A stretch of DNA of 63,879 nucleotides from an uncultured Woeseiaceae bacterium. Lineage in GTDB: Bacteria > Pseudomonadota > Gammaproteobacteria > Steroidobacterales > Woeseiaceae. The DNA lies in assembly GCA_945787845.1 (NCBI GenBank), contig CALZJH010000014.1:1-63879 (forward strand), read 5' to 3'. The position numbers and the translations under genes were made by a program. Positions 8,824-16,824 of the stretch are shown here, piece by piece; within the stretch, counting starts at the first letter, position 1, and the number at the start of each line of letters is the position of its first letter. The notes beneath the pieces were generated by a model. That model made no database searches, had not been told where the DNA came from, and saw only the letters and a list, made by a program, of their open reading frames with translations.

Positions 8824-9603
8824 ATGACGTTCGGTGACCAAGTGCCGATGACCTTTTCTGCCGATACACCTGAAAACACACTGGTTGAGAAGCTGTGCGC
8901 CTGGGCCATGCTTGGGCTCGCTGCAGGCCTGGGTGGGGCATCGCTCATTGCCTTCGGGTTGTTTCTATATGCCGGGCCGCCGGGTCTCGTGAAGTTCGGT
9001 TTAGGCTTTCTCGGCGGCATGGCCGTCAACGCCGGTCTGTCGATGCTGTTCTTCGTTCAGCATAGCTGGATGGTGCGTCGGTCTTTCAAGCAAAGGCTGA
9101 CGCGCATCGTACCAAAGTACTACGTCGATGCGGTCTATGCGATCGCCTCCGGGATTGCGCTGCTGGCGGTTGTGCTGCTGTGGCAAGACGCCGGGCAGGT
9201 CATCTGGCAGGCAACAAATGGCTTATGGTGGGTGGTGCGCATGATTTTCTTTTTCGCGTTGGCCGTCGGGATCTGGGGCGGACTGTCGTTGAAGGGGTTT
9301 GATAGCTTCGGCTTGCAGCCCATACGGCACCGGTTCCGGCCTAAGCCGCCGTCACCATCGGTGCTGGTGGTGCGGGGCGCGTACCGATGGGTACGACATC
9401 CTCTATATTTTGTAGTGCTGCTAATGATTTGGTCATATCCGGTGCTAACGACCGATCGCCTGCTGTTCAACATGCTCTGGACGATTTGGATTGTTATCGG
9501 CACTGTGCTTGAAGAGCGCGATCTGACCGCTGATTTCGGCGATGACTATCGCGAGTATCAGCGCAACGTACCTATGCTGCTGCCCACCAGAATACCGAGT
9601 TGA
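8824..9603 (+). CDS. Membrane methyltransferase-like protein of the NnrU/isoprenylcysteine methyltransferase type
   Basis: A 259-residue polytopic membrane protein with about six hydrophobic helices. The C-terminal part has the signature of the ICMT/PEMT superfamily: GAYRWVRHPLYFVVLLMIWS (RHP-Y), then a hydrophobic helix, EERDL, and DDYREYQRNVPMLLP near the end. The Glu-Glu and RHPxY residues bind S-adenosylmethionine in characterised relatives. Bacterial members are often annotated NnrU-like or as isoprenylcysteine carboxyl methyltransferase family, and their substrates are mostly unknown. It stands alone, divergent from the peptidase gene. A second ATG at 8848 is possible; no Shine-Dalgarno sequence decides between them. 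Confidence 0.75.
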   Translation: MTFGDQVPMTFSADTPENTLVEKLCAWAMLGLAAGLGGASLIAFGLFLYAGPPGLVKFGLGFLGGMAVNAGLSMLFFVQHSWMVRRSFKQRLTRIVPKYYVDAVYAIASGIALLAVVLLWQDAGQVIWQATNGLWWVVRMIFFFALAVGIWGGLSLKGFDSFGLQPIRHRFRPKPPSPSVLVVRGAYRWVRHPLYFVVLLMIWSYPVLTTDRLLFNMLWTIWIVIGTVLEERDLTADFGDDYREYQRNVPMLLPTRIPS

Positions 9604-9659
9604 TAAGCACGCATCGTGCTTGCGAAGGTCAGGGGGTGGGGCGAATCTTCGGTTAGAGA

Positions 9660-10073
9660 CTACGGCGTATTCGCGCTGACCACGCCTTGGAAGGCGGCGT
9701 GCAGGAAGGACGGCGAAAACGGGCGTTTGCAAAGGGCGCTTGGGTCAGGGTCTTCTTTGGAATCTGTGAGAAACAGTGGTACTGCCGATGGATGCCGTTT
9801 CTTGTAGTTCTTCCACCACGACGTGGCGAGTTGGCTGTCCTTGTTAACCAGAACGACGCCGCACGAACCCGCCTGGTTCGGCTCGCGCAGTTCGTAGTCG
9901 GCGGCCAGATCCGGGGCGCGTTCCATCATGCTTTTGAGCAAGGCGACTTCATGACCCAGCAGACCAAAATGGGTGATACCGAGTTTCTCGCGGCGCTTCT
10001 TCTTGATCCTCAGCATTTCGGACACCCGTGAGTTGCTATATCGATAAGATCGTGTTTTCGAACGTCGTGTCAT
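9660..10073 (-). CDS. Stand-alone pseudo-receiver-like protein
   Basis: A 137-residue protein with a strongly basic N-terminal 30 residues (MTRRSKTRSYRYSN and IKKKRREK) and then a domain that follows the response-regulator receiver pattern: ITHFGLLG (strand 1), GVVLVNKDS (strand 3, where the phospho-acceptor Asp would be, here Asn-Lys-Asp), PLFLTDS (strand 4) and CKRPFSPSF (the Lys-Pro motif of strand 5). The acidic pocket after strand 1 is missing, so phosphorylation is unlikely. The basic arm may bind nucleic acid. A CRP-type site lies 59-74 bp before the start. The fold assignment is inference from motifs. Confidence 0.6.
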   Translation of the reverse strand: MTRRSKTRSYRYSNSRVSEMLRIKKKRREKLGITHFGLLGHEVALLKSMMERAPDLAADYELREPNQAGSCGVVLVNKDSQLATSWWKNYKKRHPSAVPLFLTDSKEDPDPSALCKRPFSPSFLHAAFQGVVSANTP

Positions 10074-10131
10074 TTCATCAGAAGGTGGGCGTTCACGGAG
10101 GTGCCTCGTTGGCTTGCGCGGCCGGGAGCCT

Positions 10132-10147
10132 TGTGACGCGGATCACA
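10132..10147. promoter_or_regulatory. Predicted CRP/Vfr-type binding site
   Basis: TGTGACGCGGATCACA matches TGTGA-N6-TCACA exactly. It is 59 bp upstream of the minus-strand pseudo-receiver gene and about 135 bp upstream of the plus-strand lipoprotein gene, so it more likely serves the former. Confidence 0.55.
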
Positions 10148-10281
10148 TAAGTCGCCGGTTAAGTCGAACAACCTATTGTGAGGATTCCTTGAGTTTGTAT
10201 TGACCCGAAGCAGTCCTTCATGGAAGGTGACGTCCGAGTTAGACCTTCTCCCGAAAGTAAGCGTTGCTGGATTTCTGTCCC

Positions 10282-11244
10282 ATGCCGGTATTCTTCATCA
10301 GACACAGTCCAGGACGAATCTGGCGGACGACACGAATACTGTTACAGCTCCTGGCGTTGGCTTTCCTGGCCGGTTGCTCGGCTCGAATCGACACGAAAGC
10401 GGTCGACGGGCGAATAGAGAATTACCGGGGCGCGGACGGCCTGCAGCGCAGCCTGCGAATCTCCTGGAACTGCAGGACGAAAGGCATCATAAGCGGCCTG
10501 TTCTCACCTTCGGGGGATACTGGCTGCGACGACGATGACGGTCGAGGCGAAGTCAGACTGCCGATTAGCCCGGAAGGCACATTCGAAATTCCTGCCTTCG
10601 ACGTAAAGGTCACCAAGTTCTTCTCCAGCCCATCGCTGTTTTTCAGGTGGGAGCTCGTTACGGTGAATGAGTACGGAGAGGAAGACGCCGAGTTGTTGAT
10701 TGGCGGCAGGATCTACAGCAACCAGTCTTTTGAAAATGTCATTGCTGAATATAGCGCCCTGCGTCATGTCGCTATCGAGGATGCCTGTGTTGCGGCGAGC
10801 ATCATTGCCAGAGACGGATCAGAGCGGTTTCCGTTCGATGACATCAAGCGCGTATATCCGGACTCGTACAACTTCACTCGGATTTACAATCTCAACGTAA
10901 CACTCCGAAGGGATGGCCAGGTTGTTGCGTCGCCCTATCTGGACATGGATTACGATCAGAACCGCTTCTGTGGGACTAATCTTGGTTTGTTTGTTCCGGC
11001 GGGCGAGCAAGACGCCAGCGAGGAGTTGTCTTTTTCGGCTCGCGTGGAAATAGCGGCCGGGGTGGTCTATTCAGTATCGCCACCAGATCCGGTTACCGGA
11101 CAACGACGACGTGATTACCGCCATGTGCGTGAAGTCATGGTCCGTAAAGGAGCGTCACCAGTCGGTCTGCAAAACCTGATACCGCGAGAGCTGCTCGCGC
11201 CAATCACTCTCGAACTCGACATCACCCGGGCCGCCACTGACTGA
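10282..11244 (+). CDS. Predicted lipoprotein of unknown function
   Basis: A 320-residue protein. The N-terminus has basic residues (RHSPGRIWRTTR), a hydrophobic segment and a lipobox (LAFLAGC), so it is probably lipidated at Cys32. The mature part is mixed beta-rich sequence with scattered Cys residues (NCRTKG, DTGCDDDDG, EDACVAA, NRFCGTN) and no domain I recognise. The open frame extends upstream to a TTG at 10264, but the ATG at 10282 is preferred. The C-terminus (ITLELDITRAATD) looks like a final beta strand. Upstream lies a divergent promoter region with a CRP-type site. No neighbour suggests a role. Confidence 0.6.
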   Translation: MPVFFIRHSPGRIWRTTRILLQLLALAFLAGCSARIDTKAVDGRIENYRGADGLQRSLRISWNCRTKGIISGLFSPSGDTGCDDDDGRGEVRLPISPEGTFEIPAFDVKVTKFFSSPSLFFRWELVTVNEYGEEDAELLIGGRIYSNQSFENVIAEYSALRHVAIEDACVAASIIARDGSERFPFDDIKRVYPDSYNFTRIYNLNVTLRRDGQVVASPYLDMDYDQNRFCGTNLGLFVPAGEQDASEELSFSARVEIAAGVVYSVSPPDPVTGQRRRDYRHVREVMVRKGASPVGLQNLIPRELLAPITLELDITRAATD

Positions 11245-11410
11245 CAACCCGCGCACTCCTATCCGGAGTCCGCTTAAAGGAGATTCAGCTTGGCCAGGGC
11301 AGGGCGCCAACCGTCCATCCCAAGAAAGCGTCAATAGTTGGGCAGCCGTATCCGCTTGGTACATGCGCATAGCTTTGTCTGGAAGCCAACTCATGACAGG
11401 CCGCACTTCG

Positions 11411-11548
11411 ATGCAACGCTTCCTGTACATGCTGGGTCTGATGATTGCTGGCGAAGCGGTGTTCATCCTGCCGTTTGGTATCGCGCGCTTTTTGCGGCAG
11501 CAAAAAATGTGGACGGGTCAAGGGTCCTTTGCAAGGAAGAGATATTGA
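11411..11548 (+). pseudogene. Truncated N-terminus of an MFS-type transporter
   Basis: Starting at the ATG at 11411 the frame reads MQRFLYMLGLMIAGEAVFIL, continuing PFGIARF. This matches how I remember the beginning of a family of major facilitator transporters (short basic start, GLMIAGEA-F-LPF--ARFFRP). After RF the similarity stops, the frame turns hydrophilic and it ends at 11548 after 45 codons. No continuation is visible in the other frames downstream. I read it as the stub of a deleted gene. A genuine 45-residue membrane peptide is the alternative. Confidence 0.4.
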
Positions 11549-11651
11549 CCCGCGACGAGAAGAAACTAATTCAGTCATGCTGGAAGAAGAAATAGTACAG
11601 CCAAAGTTCTGCCCGGTCCTCGTGGCGGGGTTTTCTCTCGTTTAACGAAAG

Positions 11652-11681
11652 GTCCGCTTCTGGCCGTAAGGCGACGGTCGC
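11652..11681 (+). repeat. Single arm of the dispersed hairpin repeat
   Basis: GTCCGCTTCTGGCCGTAAGG resembles the left arm of the full repeat at 13322 (GTCCGCTTTTGGCCGTAAGC). The linker and right arm are absent, so this is a decayed or partial copy. Confidence 0.55.
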
Positions 11682-11827
11682 AAAGACTGAGGTAGAATGA
11701 CGGCTACTGACCCATTGCGGCCGGTCGAAATCCTTGCCAATGCCGCGTTTTGGACTACGCTAATAAGGTGCCTGATGACTTGCTGCTGCATGCATGAAGG
11801 CCGAAAAGAGCCCTGGGAGACGATGAT

Positions 11828-13315
11828 ATGAAACGCCGCGACTTTTGTGTGTCAGCCCTTGCCGCCGGAATTGCCACCACACTACCTGATCGACATGCAT
11901 TTGCCCTCGCCGCAGCCGACGTTGCGGATCTGGCCGCCGTCACCTCGAAAGGTGCGCAGACCACTCTTGAGGGCGCTGCCGTGAGAGAACTCGCGGACAG
12001 CATGCGCGGCAACCTCTTGATGTCCGGAGAGCACGGCTATGACCATGCGCGAGCCGTCTGGAACGGCATGATTGACAGGAAGCCAGCATTGATCGCACGT
12101 TGCGAAGGCGCGTCTGATGTCAGTCATGCTATGACCTTTGCACGCGAACGCAACCTGCTTGTTGCAGTGCGTGGCGGTGGCCACAGCATCTCAGGCAAGG
12201 CGGTTTGTAATGGCGGCCTGATGATCGACCTGTCGAGTATGAATTCCGTACGAGCAGATCTTACAACAAGAACGGCTCGGGCCGATGGTGGTTGCCTGGA
12301 AGGACATATCGATCACGAAGCGGCGATGCTGCATCTGGCCACAACAGGTGGCGTCGTTTCTCACACCGGGGCCGGAGGCCTCACCCTTGGCGGTGGTTTC
12401 GGCCGCCTGTGTCGAAAATACGCCATGGCCTGTGACAACTTCATCGGTGCAGATATTGTGACAGTCGACGGGCAACTTCGGCACGTCAGCGACGAGGAGA
12501 ACGCGGAGCTTATGTGGGCCTTGCGCGGTGGAGGAAGCAATTTCGGCGTTGTCACGGCGCTGGAATACAAGCTGCATCAACAAGACCCGATGGTCGTAGC
12601 GGGCGATATCAATTTCGCCTGGAAGGACGCGCGCGATGCCTTGATGTTCTATGCCGAGCACGGCGATGACATGCCCGATGAGCTGAATCTCAATGTGATT
12701 CTGGTTACCGTGCCGGAGGTTGGACGAATTGTGTCGTTCGAGGCTATCTGGTGCGGCGATCCGGCAAAGGCGGATGCCGCTCTCAGGCCATTACGGAATG
12801 TCGCCACGCCGATTGCCGATACGGTCGCTGCCGTGCCCTACGCGAAGTTTCAGAAACGAGGTGACAATAGCAATCGCCATGGTGCCCGTTTGTACATGAA
12901 GTCGAGCTTTGTCAACGACTTCACGCCAGAGCTCGTGGATGAGGTGCTGGAAGTTCACCGTGAAAGTCCAATCTACGCGATCTACTTCATGCAGTCGGGT
13001 GGTGCGGTAAACCGCAAGGCGTCAGCCGATACGGCGTTCCCGCACCGGTCGGCACACTCGAACATGATGCTGTGGAATCAGTGGCACGACCTGGAGTCAG
13101 AGGCTGAGCGTGAAACACGAATTGCTGAGGTGCGTAGCGACTGGGCCCGACTCAAGAAGTTCACACACGGCTACTATGTGAATTTGAATGAGGAAGACGC
13201 CGCCAGAACGCACGCCAACTATGGTGAAAACTATGAGCGTCTCGTCAAAGTTAAGAAGAAGTACGACCCGACCAACCTGATGCACATGAATGCGAATATA
13301 GATCCGACCGGTTGA
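11828..13315 (+). CDS. FAD-linked oxidase (berberine-bridge-enzyme-like), predicted Tat substrate
   Basis: A 495-residue protein. The N-terminus MKRRDFCVSALAAG has a twin-arginine signal (RRDF), so it is probably exported folded with its flavin. The FAD-binding PCMH domain spans about residues 80-260: RGGGHSISG contains His119, the usual site of 8-alpha-histidyl FAD attachment, followed by GAGGLTLGGGFG and GGGSNFGVVTALEY. The C-terminal BBE motif is present (YGENYERLVKVKKKYDPTNL). The Cys that makes the second flavin bond in bicovalent relatives is not seen; the segment reads GGVVSHTGAGG. Relatives oxidise sugars, alkaloids or polyketides, and the substrate here is unknown. GGGAGA precedes the ATG. 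The gene stands alone and is flanked by dispersed repeats. Confidence 0.88.
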   Translation: MKRRDFCVSALAAGIATTLPDRHAFALAAADVADLAAVTSKGAQTTLEGAAVRELADSMRGNLLMSGEHGYDHARAVWNGMIDRKPALIARCEGASDVSHAMTFARERNLLVAVRGGGHSISGKAVCNGGLMIDLSSMNSVRADLTTRTARADGGCLEGHIDHEAAMLHLATTGGVVSHTGAGGLTLGGGFGRLCRKYAMACDNFIGADIVTVDGQLRHVSDEENAELMWALRGGGSNFGVVTALEYKLHQQDPMVVAGDINFAWKDARDALMFYAEHGDDMPDELNLNVILVTVPEVGRIVSFEAIWCGDPAKADAALRPLRNVATPIADTVAAVPYAKFQKRGDNSNRHGARLYMKSSFVNDFTPELVDEVLEVHRESPIYAIYFMQSGGAVNRKASADTAFPHRSAHSNMMLWNQWHDLESEAERETRIAEVRSDWARLKKFTHGYYVNLNEEDAARTHANYGENYERLVKVKKKYDPTNLMHMNANIDPTG

Positions 13316-13321
13316 TTACAG

Positions 13322-13400
13322 GTCCGCTTTTGGCCGTAAGCGGTCGCTCGATCATCTAGGAAATTATCGGTTTGAGTGACCGCTATTGGGAAAAGCGGAC
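13322..13400 (+). repeat. Dispersed paired-hairpin repeat, copy A
   Basis: The left arm CCGCTTTTGGCCGTAAGCGG (13324-13343) and right arm CCGCTATTGGGAAAAGCGG (13380-13398) can each fold into a hairpin, and the outer GTCCGCTTTT and AAAAGCGGAC are also complementary to each other. The linker contains TCGATCATCTAGGAAATTAT. Linker and right arm are almost identical in the copy at 15723, and a diverged copy lies at 16825. The architecture resembles BIME-type pairs of REP sequences. It sits between converging genes. Confidence 0.75.
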
Positions 13401-13412
13401 ATTCGCGTGTAG

Positions 13413-13453
13413 AAACTAACTAGCTTTTCCCGTAATGGGAAATAGGGTAGTTT
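13413..13453. terminator. Hairpin between convergent genes, possible terminator
   Basis: AAACTA...TTTCCC-GTAAT-GGGAAA...TAGTTT forms an interrupted stem-loop between the plus-strand oxidase and the minus-strand AlkD-like gene. It lacks a clean T-run on either strand, so termination is only a possibility. Confidence 0.35.
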
Positions 13454-13490
13454 GACTGACCTGAGTTGAGCTCCTTCCCCTATTTGAAAT

Positions 13491-14189
13491 TCAAATACCT
13501 AGTTTCTTCACAATGTAACTGCTGGTCAGGTGCTTCGCGACGTCCATAGGGTCGCAGCTCCCATCTGGATCGAAGTCGATTGGCCCAATCTTCACTGCGA
13601 CTTTTAGGGCGGCAGCATTGAGCTTTTTGCTCCGCTTCCCGATACCCATTAGTGCTCCGCCCATTGACAACACGGTGTCGGTGGATTGCTTTGGGTAAGT
13701 CTTTTCGATGTGTGCGATGTGCGCGAGAAAATACTCTTCGTCTGGAGCGCTTTTCTTCTTGCTCTTGGAAATTTCGTAGAGCAGGCCATAGCCGCACCTT
13801 TGTCGCACGGGGTCTTTGCTACTAATCCATTTGTCAGCGAGCTCAACGACGAATGGCGCTTTGGCGAGTGTGGCATCGCAAGAAGAAAAGACATGCGCCA
13901 GATAACCGCCGTGCAATTGTTCAACCTGTGTCTCGGCCTGTTCGATGGTCATGGTCTTGGGATCATCAATAAGCAATGAAATAATCTTCATTTCGTAGAT
14001 ATCTGATTCCCAGAGCTGCCGAGCGAGTTTCGGATCTTTGCCGATGGTCTTGGAGAACTTGCGCAGCTTTGTCAATCCGAATCCGAAGCTCTTTAGTCCA
14101 CCAGACTTATCCTGGTGTTCTTTCCAATGCGCGATTCCCCGCGCATCCTGATTCGATTTCAGGTATTCATGAATTTCTGATTTGTTCAT
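13491..14189 (-). CDS. DNA alkylation repair protein, AlkD-like HEAT-repeat family
   Basis: A 232-residue all-helical cytoplasmic protein. The segments FGFGLTKLRKFSKTIGKDPK, ARQLWESDIYEMKIISLLID and DPKTMTIEQAE follow the AlkD/DNA_alkylation pattern (G-----LR-LAK-IG-D--LA--LW-T--YE-R-LA-LI-DP). Characterised AlkD enzymes excise N3- and N7-alkylpurines using stacked HEAT-like repeats; some family members lack glycosylase activity. The C-terminal part (VAVKIGPIDFDPDGSCDPMD) is less typical and Lys rich before it. The longest frame starts at 14270, but the ATG at 14189 begins the family match and has AGGGG upstream. It is not in an operon. Confidence 0.75.
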   Translation of the reverse strand: MNKSEIHEYLKSNQDARGIAHWKEHQDKSGGLKSFGFGLTKLRKFSKTIGKDPKLARQLWESDIYEMKIISLLIDDPKTMTIEQAETQVEQLHGGYLAHVFSSCDATLAKAPFVVELADKWISSKDPVRQRCGYGLLYEISKSKKKSAPDEEYFLAHIAHIEKTYPKQSTDTVLSMGGALMGIGKRSKKLNAAALKVAVKIGPIDFDPDGSCDPMDVAKHLTSSYIVKKLGI

Positions 14190-14420
14190 TAGCAAAGTAT
14201 ACCCCTGGAGAAAGGAGCAGAAACGCGGAGATCTAGTTGTGGTGAGGCTCAGATTCGATTGTATGCGCATAAGGTGACTGAGTGTCCGGTTAGCACCCGA
14301 AAGCAGCCACTCGGCTGATATGATGCTGAGAGGCCCCTCGAATGATTCCTAGATCGCCGAGCTGCAGGAGCAACTGCCCATGTCCCTTGAAAGGACAAGA
14401 ACATAAAAACTAATTCTGGC

Positions 14421-15671
14421 GTGCATCGGACCCGAAATCATTCCACGTTCGTCTCCGCAGGCGCGCTTCTGTTAATTGCAATTTCGGCTTGGGCTACGAC
14501 GCCCGTCGAAGTGGCAAAGCTTATTGCCGAGGATAGCGCTAGTAACGACTTCTTCGGCTTCAGCATCGCGCTCTCCGACGATACTGCGGTGATTGGTGCG
14601 TTAAGAGATGACGACAACGGCGTCGATTCTGGCTCGGTCTACGTGTTCACGCGCTTCGGGACCAACTGGAGCCAGCAAACCAAATTCACGGCCGCGGATA
14701 GTGGGGCGGGAGACGAGTTTGGCGGCCAAGTTGCGCTCGATGGCGACATCGCAGTGATCGGAGCTAGACATGATGACGAAAAGGGCGTCGATTCGGGTTC
14801 TGCCTACGTGTTCACGCGCTCCGGGACTGCATGGAGCCACCAAGCGAAACTCACTGCCTCCGATGGTGCAGCCGGTGACGAGTTCGGCTACAGCGTCGCA
14901 ATCTCGGGTGACACCGCAGTAATTGGCGCCCCACGTGACGACGACAAGAGTGATGACTCGGGTTCGGCCTACGTGTACACCCGCTCCGGAAGCACGTGGA
15001 GCCAGCAGGCCAAGCTCGACGCCACCGATGGCGCGGCAGGCGATGTCTTCGGAATCAGCGTTGCGATCTCAGGCGACACTGTAGTGATCGGCGCCGACCT
15101 GGCCGACGAGAAAGGCAGCAATTCAGGTGCAGCGTATGTGTTCAGCCGCTCTGGAAACACCTGGAGCCAGCATGTCAAACTCACCGCTGACGACGGCGCG
15201 GCAGGCGACCTGTTCGGCATTCGGGTCACGCTTTCCGGTGACACCGCTGTGATCGGAGCGGCCCGTGACGACGACAAGGGCGACGAATCGGGCTCGGCGT
15301 ATGTCTTCATACGCTCTGGGATTGAGTGGGTTCAGCAGGCCAAACTCAGCGCCACAGACGGCGTAGCAAACGACCGGTTCGGCACCCGGGTCGCGATCTA
15401 CGGTAACACCGCGGTGATTGGGGCCATCCTGGGTGACGCCACGTCCAATAAATCGGGTTCCGCCTACGTGTTCACGCGCTCCGGAAGCTCGTGGAGCCAG
15501 CAGGCCAAGCTTGCCGCCAGCGATGGCGCGGCGGATGACGTCTTCGGCTGGAGCGTCGCGCTTTACGGTGACACCGTGATGATCGGAGCGCCTACATCGA
15601 TCATCGCGTTGCCCGGCGGAACCGGTTCGGCGTACGTATTCAAACTAAGCCACAACGAGGATATTGACTAG
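14421..15671 (+). CDS. Secreted FG-GAP beta-propeller protein (seven repeats)
   Basis: A 416-residue protein starting at GTG. The signal peptide is about residues 1-26 ([11 protein letters not shown]). It then has seven copies of a 51-52-residue unit with signatures such as [18 protein letters not shown], a DDDKG calcium-loop-like segment, [11 protein letters not shown] and WSQQAKL. The unit matches FG-GAP/integrin-alpha propeller blades, and seven copies are what a closed propeller needs. The protein is a propeller and little else, with no anchor or extra catalytic domain. Extracellular adhesion or calcium-dependent binding is likely by family. Neighbouring blades are also similar at the DNA level, pointing to growth by internal duplication. 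No clear ribosome-binding site is visible for the GTG. Confidence 0.85.
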   Translation: MHRTRNHSTFVSAGALLLIAISAWATTPVEVAKLIAEDSASNDFFGFSIALSDDTAVIGALRDDDNGVDSGSVYVFTRFGTNWSQQTKFTAADSGAGDEFGGQVALDGDIAVIGARHDDEKGVDSGSAYVFTRSGTAWSHQAKLTASDGAAGDEFGYSVAISGDTAVIGAPRDDDKSDDSGSAYVYTRSGSTWSQQAKLDATDGAAGDVFGISVAISGDTVVIGADLADEKGSNSGAAYVFSRSGNTWSQHVKLTADDGAAGDLFGIRVTLSGDTAVIGAARDDDKGDESGSAYVFIRSGIEWVQQAKLSATDGVANDRFGTRVAIYGNTAVIGAILGDATSNKSGSAYVFTRSGSSWSQQAKLAASDGAADDVFGWSVALYGDTVMIGAPTSIIALPGGTGSAYVFKLSHNEDID

Positions 15672-15722
15672 GGTTGAAGCAATGTGGCTGATGTTGATAC
15701 CCAACAACCGATCGGCAGATGA

Positions 15723-15799
15723 CTGCTTATGGCCATAAGCAGACGCTCGATCATCTAGGAAATTATCGGTTTGAGTGACCGCTATTGGGAAAAGCGGAC
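15723..15799 (+). repeat. Dispersed paired-hairpin repeat, copy B, with a 20-bp perfect palindrome
   Basis: The left arm CTGCTTATGGCCATAAGCAG (15723-15742) is a perfect 20-bp palindrome. The linker and right arm (CCGCTATTGGGAAAAGCGG, 15779-15797) match copy A almost base for base, while the left arm has changed on both sides of its stem. Such compensatory change suggests the hairpin itself is under selection. Confidence 0.75.
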
Positions 15800-16057
15800 A
15801 TCCGCGACCAGATGCGCATAATGTATAGAAGGGCGAAGCGAAGGTGTCGCCCTTTCTCTTTGCCTATCAGCGCCTTATCCAGCTACGTCTAGCTACGAAT
15901 TGTAGGAGCCAGGGAGTTCGTCCATGGCTTGGAGGAGGGTGTTCCGACGAACTCTCTCAGAAACAGGGCCTTAGACAGATTATCCACTGTAATTTCTACC
16001 GTACCAGGCGTCGGCAGTGTGCCGATAAGCGTACATTCGTGTGATATCGTCCTGTAC

Positions 16058-16080
16058 GACCGCTTTTGACCCCAAGCGAA
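16058..16080 (+). repeat. Possible left-arm fragment of the dispersed repeat
   Basis: GACCGCTTTTGACCCCAAGC resembles the left arm of copies A and B with several changes. It lies about 25 bp before the ATG of the next gene. Confidence 0.35.
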
Positions 16081-16105
16081 AGTTAGACCGTTCGGATCTC
16101 TTGCA

Positions 16106-16795
16106 ATGAGCAACACGCAAACCATTCCGTGGACACGAATATCAGTTGAAGCGGCTGCCATTGTCGCCAGCATACTTCTGGCATTTTCAATAGATGCTTG
16201 GTGGGACAGCGTGCAGGACCGTGCGGAGGAGCGGGAGATTCTTAGTTTGCTTCGCGCCGAATTTGAGGCGAATCAAAAAGTTCTTGCTAGGACTGCCGGG
16301 ATCCACCGTCTGAACCTTGACGCGATGCGGGAAATCATATCGGCGTCAGAAACGGACAAATCCATCGATGATGAGACCCTGGACGCACTATTCCGCCAAG
16401 CGGGCGGGACACCCCACTACAATCCGGCGACAGGCGCGCTAGCCGCGACGATCAGTTCGGGGAGGATCGATCTGATAAGAAACATAGAATTGAGAAATCG
16501 TCTAGCGGGATGGAACTCGGTCGTCGGCGATCTCATCCTTGATGAGCAGACTCGGCGGGACTTCGTGATCCACCAAATACGTCCCACCTTCGCGGAGTTC
16601 GGCATAGCGGGAGTTTATTCGGCAACCAGCGGCGTAGAAGCCGACTTCAGCGAAGCATTGAGGTCCAGGCAGGTGCTGGCCCTTTTGCGGACCGAGATAG
16701 CTAACGTCGCTCACCTTCTTACCCACTTCGATGACGCAGAGGCTGCGACGCAAGCCATTATTTCCGATCTCGCCGACGAGTTACAGGCGCTCTAG
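16106..16795 (+). CDS. Single-pass membrane protein, DUF6090-like architecture
   Basis: A 229-residue protein with a short N-terminus, one membrane helix at about residues 13-31 (VEAAAIVASILLAFSIDAWW), and a charged helical domain beginning REEREILSLLRAEFEANQKV-like (here DRAEEREILSLLRAEFEAN). This is the same build as the protein at 813-1520: a helix ending in an aromatic/Asp motif, then Glu/Arg-rich helices and a central GRIDLIRN segment comparable to SGDLAIITD in the other. The two are probably members of one broad family of unknown function. No clear ribosome-binding site precedes the ATG, and it is not in an operon. Confidence 0.6.
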   Translation: MSNTQTIPWTRISVEAAAIVASILLAFSIDAWWDSVQDRAEEREILSLLRAEFEANQKVLARTAGIHRLNLDAMREIISASETDKSIDDETLDALFRQAGGTPHYNPATGALAATISSGRIDLIRNIELRNRLAGWNSVVGDLILDEQTRRDFVIHQIRPTFAEFGIAGVYSATSGVEADFSEALRSRQVLALLRTEIANVAHLLTHFDDAEAATQAIISDLADELQAL

Positions 16796-16824
16796 GATGT
16801 CGCAGTACTGAGAATCCGAATGAC

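Larger units (their letters stand above)
11245..11827. other. 583-bp interval holding a transporter remnant and a repeat arm
   Basis: No intact gene is visible. It contains the apparent start of an MFS transporter (11411-11548, separate entry), one arm of the dispersed hairpin repeat (about 11652-11681), and the upstream region of the oxidase gene at 11828. The rest shows nothing I can identify. It looks like a decayed region. Confidence 0.6.
15672..16105. other. 434-bp interval with dispersed repeats
   Basis: No credible gene is visible. It contains repeat copy B (15723-15799) and a left-arm-like fragment (16058-16080). The sequence GATGCGCATAATGTATAGAA just after copy B recurs in similar form (CATGCGCATAATGTAT) after copy C, so the repeat unit may extend further to the right than the hairpins alone. 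Confidence 0.6.
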
